A stretch of 64,000 nt of DNA from Onchocerca lupi (Eukaryota > Nematoda > Chromadorea > Rhabditida > Onchocercidae), in the NCBI GenBank assembly GCA_028564675.1, contig JAOVVO010000325.1:1-64000 (forward strand), written 5' to 3'. Shown here piece by piece: positions 39,801-51,555 of this stretch. Position numbers and translations under genes: made by a program. Under the pieces are notes generated by a model. It was given only the letters and a program-made list of their open reading frames with translations. It was not told the origin of the DNA and did no database searches. Numbering within the stretch: the stretch's first letter is position 1; each line of letters begins with the position of its first letter.

Positions 39801-41447
39801 TTTTAAACATTTAAATCGATAATTTCACTGCAGTTATATTTGTCAGTAAAATCACTATTTTTCAAAATGGTGTAGTTTGAGATATTAAATCGTATTTCAC
39901 ATTTTCGTCGTGTATGTATATAAAAGTGAAAATTTTCCTCATAAATATAGTTATGATGAAGAATAGCTATGATTTAAAAAGAGGTGAAATCCTTACAATT
40001 CAAATCAGGTGCACATATATGTTGTGATTATTTTTAAGGTGAAAAACGTGTTTGTACAGCTAATGAAAAGGCTTGCGATATGGGAAGATGTATTCCGGCG
40101 AACAAATGGTGTGATACTGTCGTTGATTGTCTTGATGGAGCTGATGAAAAATATTGCATAATACCTGTCAAACGTATGTTGTATCTTTTCTATTGCCAAA
40201 TGCATTAGTGATCTCATTCCGTTTGCTAAAGAGCAATATAGTTTATGAGATATAAAACTCATTTGGCGTTTAAATTGCAGCGGTTTACACTGTAAAGCAT
40301 TAGAACCGTTTTTCTTTTTTTTTCATAATTTCCAAGCATTTTAGATTAAATTTATTTCTTTCTCAAGCATAATGTGAGTTTGAGAACTTCTATCGATTTT
40401 TTTTATTCTTTTTAAAGATACCAATTAATAAGTTTCTTCTTCAAAGATTATATTACCAGTTCACTTTTTATATTGAAAGACCAATCAATTTTGACTGTTT
40501 TGATTTGATTTATTTTTATAGATCTTTACATTTGCGCATTTAAATATCTTCTTTAGCCGAGAAATGCGATGAAAATACGGAATATCGTTGTCCAGGAACT
40601 CCTTTGCAGTGCGTCAAGCTGGAAGATTTGTGTGTTGATGGAAAACCAAATAATGACTGCTTAAAATCTGTTTGCTCTTCACATCTCAATCTAAGTAAGA
40701 AAATAATTTTCTGTTTCATTTGACTAATTCAAAAGGTTATGTATAATGCGCGGAAACTGATCAGAATCTGATTCATTATTCCTGAGTAACTATTTGCACA
40801 GCTCACTAGTCTTCTGAGATAGGCTTTTATAACTTGCTGAAGTATTGATTTAGGATCTAAGAGTCGGTAAGGCACTTTTTTAGTAATAGAGCGAACATTT
40901 AAATAAAAAAAAAAAGATACAACAGCAGTAAAAGAAAACTATACCACTACTATACATTACCTGCTGTAAGATCATTACTTTTGTATAACTTGGATTTTAT
41001 TTTCCCTCTTTCGATAGGAAAAACAAAATAAGATTTGACAGTAAATGACTCTCATTGATTTTACTTTGAGTAAAATATTATATATCTTTTGTATAATAGC
41101 GATTTAACTTCTCTTCCTTTACTAATGTGCATAGATCTTCAGAATGGCGTACACCATCTGCCGAATAGTTATATGTAATCTTCCAGCTGATCAAGTCACT
41201 CATTGTTGAAACTATTTCGCTCTAGTTGTTCAGTTCCTGACTTCAGTAGTGAACCGATCACATATTTCGGGCAGGTGTATTAGAATTTTAGTGTGGAGTA
41301 TTAATTCCACAATAAGATAGCAAAATTTTTTTTGGATATTTGGAAATAAGAAAAGAGTTATGGAGTACTTAGGAATATTCCTATTCATTTATTTCTATGC
41401 CAAACGTTGTCTAATCGTCTTTCGTGGAATGACAATTAGATAATGAT

Positions 41448-41487
<40 letters not shown>

Positions 41488-44400
41488 TATTACATACACA
41501 GAAAAAAAAATTAATCATAATTGTAGGATAAATAAAATTATTGAATAGTAAAATTATTTTAAAAAAGTAAAATTATTAAATATCAGATCGGATTTTATGT
41601 TGTACTACATAATTATATGATTTGCCTTGTGAATAAAAGGTCTTTCAATAGCATCATTTTGATATGTATTGAATTCTTTTTTTTTTCCAGCGCTATGTGA
41701 TGACTTATCAAATAATCATTGTAAATGTCGAACAACAAAATTTAATGGTACCATCTGTCATTGTCCTCGTGGTTTCGAATTGAAAGGAAGAAGTTGTATA
41801 GGTTGGTCTTTTTCATTAGATTATCTAGAATAAATGAAATCTTTGGGTAATTTCATCATGAATTGTACGAATTCTGGTTGAAATATTTAATCTTTAAATG
41901 AGTTTTTTATATTAATATCAAATATTTTTACTCCAATGAGGATATCAATCTGTGTGCAATAAAACAACAGTGTGAAGTAAGATGTAAATTGATGATTAAG
42001 TATTGGGCATGATTCTATCTTCAGAAATTTGGCATCGTCCCTTTTCAGAATGAACTTGCTTTTAAGGAAATTTTTCGAAATAATGAGGAAAGCAAATTCT
42101 TGATCCAAATTAAAATGCTTAAATCGATAGTATGCTTTCATGTTCTGTGCTTTTAACCATTTTTTGTGATCTATATTTTACTAGAGTCTTGAATTTCGAA
42201 ATTTTTCAAGATGACTTGTATTGCTTAAATGTGCGAAGGATATTTATGCCTGTATTACATACTTTCAATTAAAGATATCGATGAATGTGCTCAGATTGGA
42301 ATATGTGCCCAGAAATGTATCAATGTGCCAGGTGGATACATGTGTGAATGTTATCCTGGCTATCATCTTACGATGGGCAGGTTACTTTTCATTTAGTTGT
42401 ATTATTTTCGCATAACGGTCGATTTAGTGTAGTTTTATTCGTTTTTTAATTTTGTATTTTGTGCCGTGTTTATCTTGATATGATGAGTAAAGGGAAGAAA
42501 AAGGATAATTTCCTTATTACTATTGATTACAAAAAACGATACCTATTAATTCCAAAAAAGAATATTATATTTATAGATCGACTGGCAATGTAAATAAAAG
42601 TGCAGGTGTATGCCGGGCGAAAGGCAGTGATCCATTGCTACTGCTGTCGAATAGAGCTGCCATACGAAGATTTGATTTGGTTACGAATAAATATGAACCA
42701 CTTGTCGCAAAGCTTGATTCTGCAGTAGCGATGGATTTTTTGCATAGGTCAGCAAATTCTTCTTGTTCTTCTGGAAAATGTGCAAACTTTGTTTCGTAAC
42801 AAAAAAAAAAAAAAAAAACTATATTTGGAAATACCGTAAAAAATAAACATTTTATGGCGATGTCAATGAGAGTTTAGTTTATATGTTTTTTGAAAACTGT
42901 TTGTTGGAATACATGAATTTACTTGGAAAAAAATTTTTTTTTTTTTTAATTTAAAGTTGGCGATAGGTTTGTGTTTGTTTTGTAAATGCGTCGATGTTTT
43001 TTCTATGGGATGGATGTTTAATGAATTAGGTTAGTGCTTGCAGCCTGATTGCTTAATCTATGATAAGTAGCCTAATACTTCATCAAGCAAATGACGATTA
43101 ACAAGAACTTGAGATGAATTAGCTGCATGGAGATAAGAAACAAAAGTTTAACAGTCAAATATTTCAACTAATATTGGATCTTACTCTTAAATATCCTTTC
43201 CATTTTTTTCAGTTTTCTAGGATTTCATATGAATCATATGTTAAGATGTTCTGAAATTTTGAGTATTTATCTTGAACTTATTTCGGAAATTTTCGAACTT
43301 TGTTTATAATTAAAAATTAGCGAAAGTGATTTTAAAACCCATAACAAAAAAATCAAAATAAAAAAAACCAGGAAAAATTTTATAAATAAAACGAGCATAA
43401 TGATCTATAAAAAACTTACCTTTAAATTCAATCAAAAAATAACGAAAAAAATAATTAAAAAAACAACAAATAAAAAGAAACAACCAAAAACTCAAAACGA
43501 AAATTTCTTGATGAGAAGAATTAATAATTAATACTTTTTTTTTCTTCGATTTTCGAATTTGATTCGAAGTTTTTAAGGAACGACACTCTAATTTGGTCGG
43601 ATGTTTCGCAGGAGAAGATAATGATATGCCACATGGGTAAAGGGTTGAAGACATTGCAAGATGTTCGTGGTTGTGCTGAAGGAGAACACAATATAACGCT
43701 TATTGATAAAGAAGTCTCTACGCCAGATGGTTTAGCGGTTGACTGGATCCATCAGTTATTGTTCTGGACTGACACTGGTCTCGATCAGGTAAGACAAATT
43801 CATTAAGAATTTTTCTGTGAATAACACCTATAATAAGTAATTATAATTTCAAATGTGAAATTATCAGTTGTTCAGTTTTAATATTTGCAGATCAATGTTC
43901 TGGATCTAGTAACGCGTAAAAGACGAACATTGTTTTCTGAGAATTTAGATGAACCACGTGCAATCGCTGTAGATCCATTAAGGGGACTAATCTTCTGGAC
44001 AGATTGGGGTTTGAGTGCACGTATTGAACGTGCTGGTATGGATGGCAACAATAGAACGGTAATTTAAGTTCGAAATTTTCTAGAAGTTTTAGCTATGATT
44101 TTCAATTTTAATTTATCTGTAAATGTTCATATATCTGAGGTTTCATTCGTTAAAAGCATATCTGATCAAATTTTAGAAACATACAATGTAGTTAAGCTGT
44201 TGTTGAGGTAGGATAACATTTTTAATCTTTTTAAGTGAATATCTTTCATTGTGTCACTTTCTTTTCTAAGAAAAATTAGGGTGAAGTTGTTGTTGTGATA
44301 ATTCACATTATTTGGAATAATTAAGGGAACATAAAATTCTGTGTATTAGGAAATAGATCAGATGAAAAAAATTTCCAGACGATAATTACTGGTGAAATGA

Positions 44401-47076
44401 TTAAATGGCCGAATGGTTTGGCTTTGGATATTTTGGAACAACGACTTTTTTGGGCAGATGCAAAAGTGAAATTAATTATGTCATGCGACTACTGGGGGCA
44501 TCATATCAGACTTGTACTTCGTTCACATGAACGTGTTAAACACCCGTTTTCGTTAACTGTTTTTGAGGAACGTCTCTATTGGACAGATTGGGATCAGGAA
44601 GGAGTTCTCACTGCTAATAAATTCACAGGCAGCGATTTCAAGACAGTAAGTGACATTCTTTCCCTGATATCACCCATTTCCGAACTATCTCGAGAATGAT
44701 ATCATAAATTGGATAATAAAATCTAAGGAAATCCATACTCCGACATTTTTCCTTTAGAATGCTGTTGATTATGTATTTCAGGTGATGAATGGCGTTTCTG
44801 GACCTATGACAGTAAGAGTATACCATGAACTGGCTCAACCTGATCATCCTAACAAATGTGCCAGTCACGAATGTGAGCATATTTGTCTTCCCAAGGCTCA
44901 TTTGCGTATGTTTTTTAATTCTTTGATTTCATTCAATTAGTGTTTAAAAAAAAAAATCCTTTTAATGTCAAATTATGATCTTTTTGATTTCTGTGTTATA
45001 TTTTCTGTCGATTTATTAGCGATGTTAGGTAATTTTATGGGATGGTTTAGTTTATTAAGCTTTATTTCGCGTTATTTATCAATATATTTTCTTTTTCATG
45101 ATATTTTTTACAAATAAGTTTTGGATTTTTAAGTCGACGAGTTGATATGCTAGTTAGCTCATCACTATGAAATATTAAACGATTAGGACTGAATTCTTAA
45201 ATGTACTCGTCCCAATTTTTAACAGCCGAAATCTTGAGCACTGGTGATATTCTTAAGATTTACTAGATTAAAGACTACTTTTTTCAGCCCCAAACAAAGA
45301 TGCTCATTTTCTTCTTAGAGGTCGTCCATATACATGCGCTTGTATGAATGGTTTCATTGTAAGCTTGGAAAATGAGAATTATTGTGTTTCGGAATCGGGC
45401 GCTAGTGGAGGTAACTGTATTATAACTTAGTTTTCTTTTTGTTCCTACAACTTTTTACATATTTTTGGAACTTTATTTTAGGTAATAAGTCGGATGGATC
45501 ATCACCTTTTTCATTCTCTTCGCTATTTCTGCTACTGCTTGTTTCTTCCCTAGCAATCGCGGTAAGTATGAGCTGGTAATATTAGTAGTGATAAGTGTCA
45601 AAAATAAGTCATGCTTCATTTTAGTTAACTATGATAATGAACTGGCTAATAATTGGCGTCTTTTGTAAATCTTTCGGGAAATGAAGATAGTACATTGCTC
45701 TCTTTTTGGAATTTCCATTATTCATTACAATTCTAACAGTCAGTTACAGCTCCTGATCTATTATTACATATTTCTAATGAAATTTTTTCTTTTTTTTTTT
45801 TTTTTCGAAATAGATGAAAGAAATCATTGTGTTTTGAGGGTTACTTGTGGTATCGCAAACGGCCGACAAGCTTTGCAGTGCTTCATGTGGATAATCCAAT
45901 ATATAGGCGTACTGTAGAAGAAGTTGACGCTGATATGGATCCATTTGCTGATGGTAAAATGCCTTTACATTTTTTAATCACTGCTTTATTAGTAGTATAA
46001 TGGAGAGAAACGAATCAGTAGAAGTATTTTATTAGATAGAATATAACTTGTCTTGCATATTAGAGAAATTTTTTTCTTTCATTTTTTCCGACTTTGCAAG
46101 CTCTTGAGTGAGTTTTTTTTTTTTTAGTGTAATAAGTGGAGATCTTTGCTTATTAGTATAGATCTCTCTTCGAACACTGTAAAATTTCTAACTGGAATAA
46201 TCTTTTGTATTTATTCTCAATAAATTCGAACATTGGTTCAATTTCTGTTTTGATTTATAAGTGGCATTTTCTTCTGTTCAGTTTTAGTTCATTCATGGAT
46301 AATTAATCTTTTTATATAAGTATATAAAAGAAAATAGTACAATGAAATTGTAAGCTTTATGAATTAAAATTTTCAGCTCCATCAAATTCAAACGGCATTC
46401 AACGTGGTGTAAAACTTGTCATTGATCAGGAGCAGCAATGGAAATATAATCCCGTTAGTGCTGCGCCACCGACTACATCAACTACTTCGCTAAGTATACC
46501 GGTATATTCGTTATAATATATATCATATAATTGCTGACTATTATAACATGAGAAAACGTATAATAATTCCACAGAAAGATCTTGAGATCTTTGTTAGCAT
46601 CATAATAAGAAACGGCTTGAAATAAGATTTAGAGCTATTGAAAAACAATGAATTAGAAAGATTTTTTCAAGTATCAAATTCTTTTTTAATTTAAGCAAAT
46701 ATCCCGATTTTTATCTTAAATAATCATGATTATTCAGAATTCTGTGCTGTTATAAAACAGGTCAAATTTATTTATCACCCGTAGATAATTATTATTGTTC
46801 TGAATCTATAACTATCTTATTATATTTATAGTTTTTAATTTGAATAGAGTTTTGGTTATTTGTAATTTCTGTCTGTTTCAAGTTATAGTTCCTTCAGTTT
46901 TCGATTTTTTGATTTTAAATTTAATTTATTTGCAAAAAAAAAAAGGCACACGCCATTTGTTTTTTCAACGAGTACTGTTTATCTTTTTTTTTTTTTGCTC
47001 GCTTGTCTTTTTTGTAAAAATCTGATTATAGACTGAATCAATGACTGCTCCTCTGACATCATCGATGGTTGGCTAA
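36838..47076 (+). CDS. LDL-receptor family endocytic receptor (VLDLR/yolk-receptor type)
   Basis: The gene looks complete: 21 exons, about 941 residues. Exons: 36838-36934, 37337-37444, 37730-37900, 38386-38548, 38749-38875, 39000-39146, 39687-39780, 40039-40173, 40557-40694, 41691-41801, 42275-42380, 42577-42747, 43578-43788, 43891-44058, 44379-44645, 44782-44905, 45288-45410, 45482-45561, 45839-45953, 46377-46501 and 47032-47076. A signal peptide (MLKISKIFIAIALFIFLALV) precedes eight LDLa modules; most carry the calcium-binding C-D-x-x-SDE signature, but the eighth (exon 9) lacks SDE. Then come an EGF, a calcium-binding EGF (DIDECAQIGIC), a YWTD beta-propeller (LFWTDTGLD, IFWTDWG, LFWADAK, LYWTDWDQE), a third EGF, a membrane span (SSLFLLLLVSSLAIAGYLWY, then RKRP) and a tail with VDNPIYRRTVEE. 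The NPxY motif is the known clathrin-adaptor endocytosis signal of this family. Ligands are likely lipoproteins or vitellogenin, but orthology to RME-2 or to VLDLR-like worm proteins cannot be settled here. No long O-glycosylated linker is present. Confidence 0.88.
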
Positions 47077-48799
47077 TACAATTTTGACAACAGTGAGAGA
47101 ATGCTTATCAGTCACCTCACATTTGTGACGATCTGTGAATAGCAATGCATCTCTTCCAATTTACCGATATATCATGTTTTTGTCCACTTAGTTTTTCATT
47201 ACAGGTAACTTTTTTTATTGTTTCCTGTTCGGCGTGTACATTTTGCCGTATATGTGCTATCTTTTTATCTAAATAAACTCTATTCCTGTCTTGATTCTTT
47301 TCCTCCCTTCATTTAAATGAAGAAATCTTAATCACTTTTAGTTAGTGAGTATCACTGACTAAAAATTAAAGTTTTGAAATTTCAGTTAGTGGAATTATAG
47401 AATTTATAAATTAGATTTTGTCTTCAATTTATTTTCCATTATGTCATTTCTCATTGTCAAGAATTATGAAGTCATTCTAATTTGTTCGAAGCAAGTTAAT
47501 TTGTTTTCCGATTCTTTTCGTAATGATCAGTTAATATTTTGTAGAAAAAATATATAACCCAGTGTGTAAAAGTATATATATGGTGCAGATTATCTTGAGA
47601 TTTGCGTTTCTAGATTTCATTTTCACCGGTATTTATAATCTTAACAAAAAGGTTTTCTTTTTCAATTTGTGATTGTCCCGCTTTCTTTTTGCATGAAATT
47701 TACCACTTATAATTTTAAAAACCCGTTCATAAGGGTTTAGTATATATTTTCATTACATTATAACTCTGTGTATATTTTGAACTGTCTAACTTGTTGAGGT
47801 ATGGAATTTTAGATTAAATCCTTATTTGAATAACTTTAATATTTTTAATTCAGAGTTAGCCATCTTTTTTTGTTTTTCATTTATTCCAGGTTCCATTTTT
47901 CATCTGTTAATTTAACAAGATATTTTCTTCCCATCTTCTTTTCCCTTTATTTTTTTGCTCATTTCTGAATCCCTGATCATTCATCATATCGAAATTATGG
48001 ATATATTTTTTTAGGGTCAGTGGTTATGTAAATCTTTTATACTTTTTTATAACTTCGTTGTTTCCTCGATCATTATGGATTTTGTGATTTTATGAAAATT
48101 TCCAAAACAATTTTCTAAAATGGAAATTGTTAAATGAAACTGCTGATCCATCCTGCAACAGGTTATTCTCATGGACTTGATAATAAAAAATAAGAAAAAA
48201 TAAAAATTAGAATCATTTCTGGACATTATCACAATTTGAGAACAATGATGTCTCCTAATAGTTATGGCATGATTTCTCTGACACAAATATCAAGCTTGCG
48301 ATACTAACTGCCTATTTACAAAGAATTTTCGTTTTTTGAAACGGAAATTGTGAAATGAAATAACATGTAAATGAAATAATAATATTATTTTATTTATGCA
48401 TACAACGAAAAAAAAGTGATATATAAATTTATGATGATACATTATTGCTGCAGCTGCATTATCTGGCTGGAATAATTTTTCTGCATGTTCATTTCTGCTT
48501 GCTTCTCTTAAAAAATGTAAATCATTGTTTTCGATCATGTTATCGTTTGTTTGATCAATTTTGATATAATCTAAGGTATTTTTAGCCTTATTATTATGTA
48601 TTTTACAACAATAAATGTACATGTTCCGATGTACTAAATAATTCTGGTTATATTGAATGCAAAGCCTGAGTTGCATAACAAGAGAATCATAATCAAAAAT
48701 GGAAACCATGTCAAACTGATAGAAATAAAGTTTGATGTATTTTTGAAAGTACAATTATCTGATATATTGAGTAAATTATTTTTTTTTTATCCTTAACCC
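47077..48799. other. Convergent 3' intergenic region with a reverse-strand open frame
   Basis: The 3' ends of the receptor (+) and the Lys-rich protein gene (-) face each other here. On the minus strand, 48290-48754 is open for 154 codons. Its middle (NDNMIENNDLHFLREASRNE, HAEKLFQPDNAAAAIM) looks more like real protein than its Phe- and Ile-rich ends. A second open frame lies at 48047-48286. No clean exon set could be built, so they may be extra 3' exons of the minus-strand gene, UTR, or chance. Confidence 0.35.
47272..47277 (+). terminator. Candidate poly-A signal of the receptor gene
   Basis: An AATAAA lies about 195 nt after the receptor stop codon in otherwise unremarkable 3' sequence (TATCTAAATAAACTC). 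It is the first canonical signal after the stop, so it is the best candidate. AT-rich DNA gives such words by chance. Confidence 0.4.
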
Positions 48800-51555
48800 T
48801 TATTTTCTTGTCACTTTTTTATCGACTTCTTTCTTATTAATATTGGTTTCCTTCTCGTCATCATTAGTCTTCTTTCTATCACTTTTAGAAATATCTTTCA
48901 ATTTCGATGTTGTTACTGCAATTTCACCACTCTTCTCTATCTCTATAAATATGACATTTTTAAGAAAAAAAGCTTTAAAAGAAGAAAGCAAATGGCAACA
49001 TCTATTTTTTAAGTTTATATTTCTAATAATAATTTTTTAGAAAACTGTAATGAGGAATGCTCTTTGCCTTTTTTATGGAAAATATCAACTCTTACCAGTA
49101 AATTAAATTAAGTAAATTAAGTTATTTTCTTATTAACATATAATATATTTCTGACCATGTCGCATCTTTTCTGCAACAGTTGTATCTACTTTTGCGTTGT
49201 CTAATGTCATCAAGCGATTCCCTGCTTCAATTTTTTGAAGTTTCTTTTGTCCTTTTTCACGATTTTCTATTAGTTTTGGTTCAGTGTTTGTCTCATTTTT
49301 GATTACTTTATCCTGTTCAGCTTTTTTCTCCTCTTTAGATTTACCCGTCCCGAATTTTTCTTTTGCTTTCTTCTGTTTTTCCTTCAATAACTACAGAGAA
49401 TTCAACTATAGTTAAATTCAAATAATATCATATAAACTCTAACTAGAAATATCTATTCATGTTTTAAAAAATTCATCATCAAATGCTTCAGGTCAGTTTT
49501 TCTTCTATTATAATTTGTAATAATGTGCGAAAAGTTGAATTTCGGAAAAATTGAAGAAGGAAAATTCCAGGGACGAATAGACTTGTTCTTTTGATGAGAG
49601 CATCCATTCAAATGATGAGATAGTATCTTCTTCAGTTTGTGAAACATTCTGAACCATCGATTTATCCGCTTTTTTTCGCAATAAACTATTCAAGTTTCGA
49701 TTACTCTTATTCTGGAAATATTGCATGCTAATCATTGGGACAGTTTTATTAAATGCCGGAAGGAAGAGATTAATTGCTGAAAGAATTGATAGATATATCA
49801 AACGATAATCCGAAATTTCTTGCTAATCATTGCTCTATCAGATAGATTGATTTCGTATCAATTATCTTGCAATTACTCATTTTCCACACATCGTATATTA
49901 CAAAGCAATCAAATCAAATTTCCTTTATTCTAATTCAAATTTCATGTTTATATGTCAGTTTAGGCGATGTTTCTGTGAAGGTAAATTTTTTTGACCAAAC
50001 AAATTCATTGCATAAATTGTTTATATACGAAAACATTCAATTTATACCTTATGTTTTATAAGCAATGCGGCTGATGATGATCCAATAGAATTTACTGAAA
50101 CTTTTGGCATATTTAAAAAAAAAAAATGATTAAATTAAATCATTTATCATAATATGTCATATTGTTATATTGAAGTATATATTTTTAAAAATTATAATCT
50201 TGAAAAAATAGCAAAACATTTATTTGTATTGAAATTTTTGAGGAAGGAAAATAAAAAGAAAAAATAGCCTTCATTATCGATAGCAAAACTAGGTATATTT
50301 GGAACATTGACTTCATATCTAAAATTAAAATGGTTGCAAATAAATTAATTTCATCATCTCCCCTTTCTCGTCTCTCTCGAAATTATACCTTAAAATCGTC
50401 GTTCAATTTATCAATTTGATAAAATATATATCAAAAAAGAGAGTTTAATCTGATTTATTTAAAGTGAAATAGAATTGAAGTAGAATGAGAAAGAACAGAA
50501 TAATGATGGAAATTAGAATAATGAAAATGTGGTGGAAAAAGTAGAGACTTTAAGAAAAGTTTAAAAAGAAAAAAAAAGTTGATGAAATTCTTAAATTGTC
50601 GCTTATTAACCTCCTGGCAGTTCGTGAATTATCGCTCATTGATCTCCTGCCAGGTTGTCTTATATTTCTTGATAATGATGTAGTGTATTGATTGAAAGTA
50701 TCGAAACTTGATGCTGGTATCATTGGTTTTAATCCATAATTTAATTCAATTTTTGTCAAAAATTCGGCAGCACGTATTAAAAGATTGCTGCAATTGACGC
50801 AAGGATCCATATCTAAAATAATTTTGATTCTTAATTTATATTAATTTTAAACTTCAGAAGTTCTTTTTTTGTTTTAATTTCATGTAAATAAACATTAAAT
50901 TAATTATACTTAGTCATGTTAATTATCAATTCTTAATTAGACTGAATGAAAACCAAAAACTGAAGCTTAATTCGAATCATCTTCAAATTATAATCCTTTG
51001 AAGAAAATGATTTGAATTAAACTGCGATTGAAAAATTTAAAAAAAAAAAATTACAAAAGAAAATTAGTGAAAATTCATACAAATTCATCTAAGAGATTTT
51101 CGATTACTTAGTTTATTACAATAATCCAGAAGTACCAGAGTACTTTCTATTACGCAAAAATAAAAAACTTGAAGGAAATTGAAATTTTAAAATAATTCAA
51201 AAGAAAAATGACTATTTTCTTAAAATGACTATTTAAGTTGATTTAAATCATGAACTTCAGAAGTGACCTTTAAAATAATTCGTTTGTGATGATTTATTGG
51301 CGAACTGAGTTTGGCCAATGTTTGTTTCATTTGATGAAGTTCCAGTAGCAGCCTGATTTAATTGCCGATTAGATGATATTGCTTTGTATTTCGGATTTTG
51401 CCATTTTTGCATATCTATGCTTTGATTACTAAAAATTATACATTTATAATTTTTAGTGGTTGGAATTTGAATCTAAATTTAAATTTGAATATAAATATGT
51501 AACAAGTAACTCTTCTTATCTTAAATTACCTCATTTCATTTAATAGATTCGACAT
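48800..51555 (-). CDS. Lys-rich, probably nuclear or cytosolic protein of unknown family
   Basis: I do not recognise this protein. Exons in transcript order: 51555-51530, 51428-51268, 50812-50611, 50318-50290, 50094-50048, 49711-49583, 49390-49156 and 48942-48800 (TAA). Their phases fit throughout and they give about 323 residues. There is no signal peptide or membrane span. The N-terminal third is polar and rich in Asn, Gln and Ser. A segment MDPCVNCSNLLIRAAEFLTK in exon 3 could form a helix after a CxxC pair. The C-terminal half is strongly charged (KEKQKKAKEKFGTGKSKEEK, KKEVDKKVTRK) and may be disordered or coiled coil. The fourth exon is the weak point: its donor could be GTTTTG after 50290 or a GC donor some 21 nt later, and both keep the frame. 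The first ATG is chosen because an in-frame upstream exon is not certain. The gene converges with the receptor gene. Confidence 0.5.

Noticed and set aside
45681..45917. 78-codon open frame overlapping receptor exon 19 in another frame
   Set aside because: Its frame does not match the phase of exon 18. The alternative frame gives the expected membrane anchor and NPxY motif.
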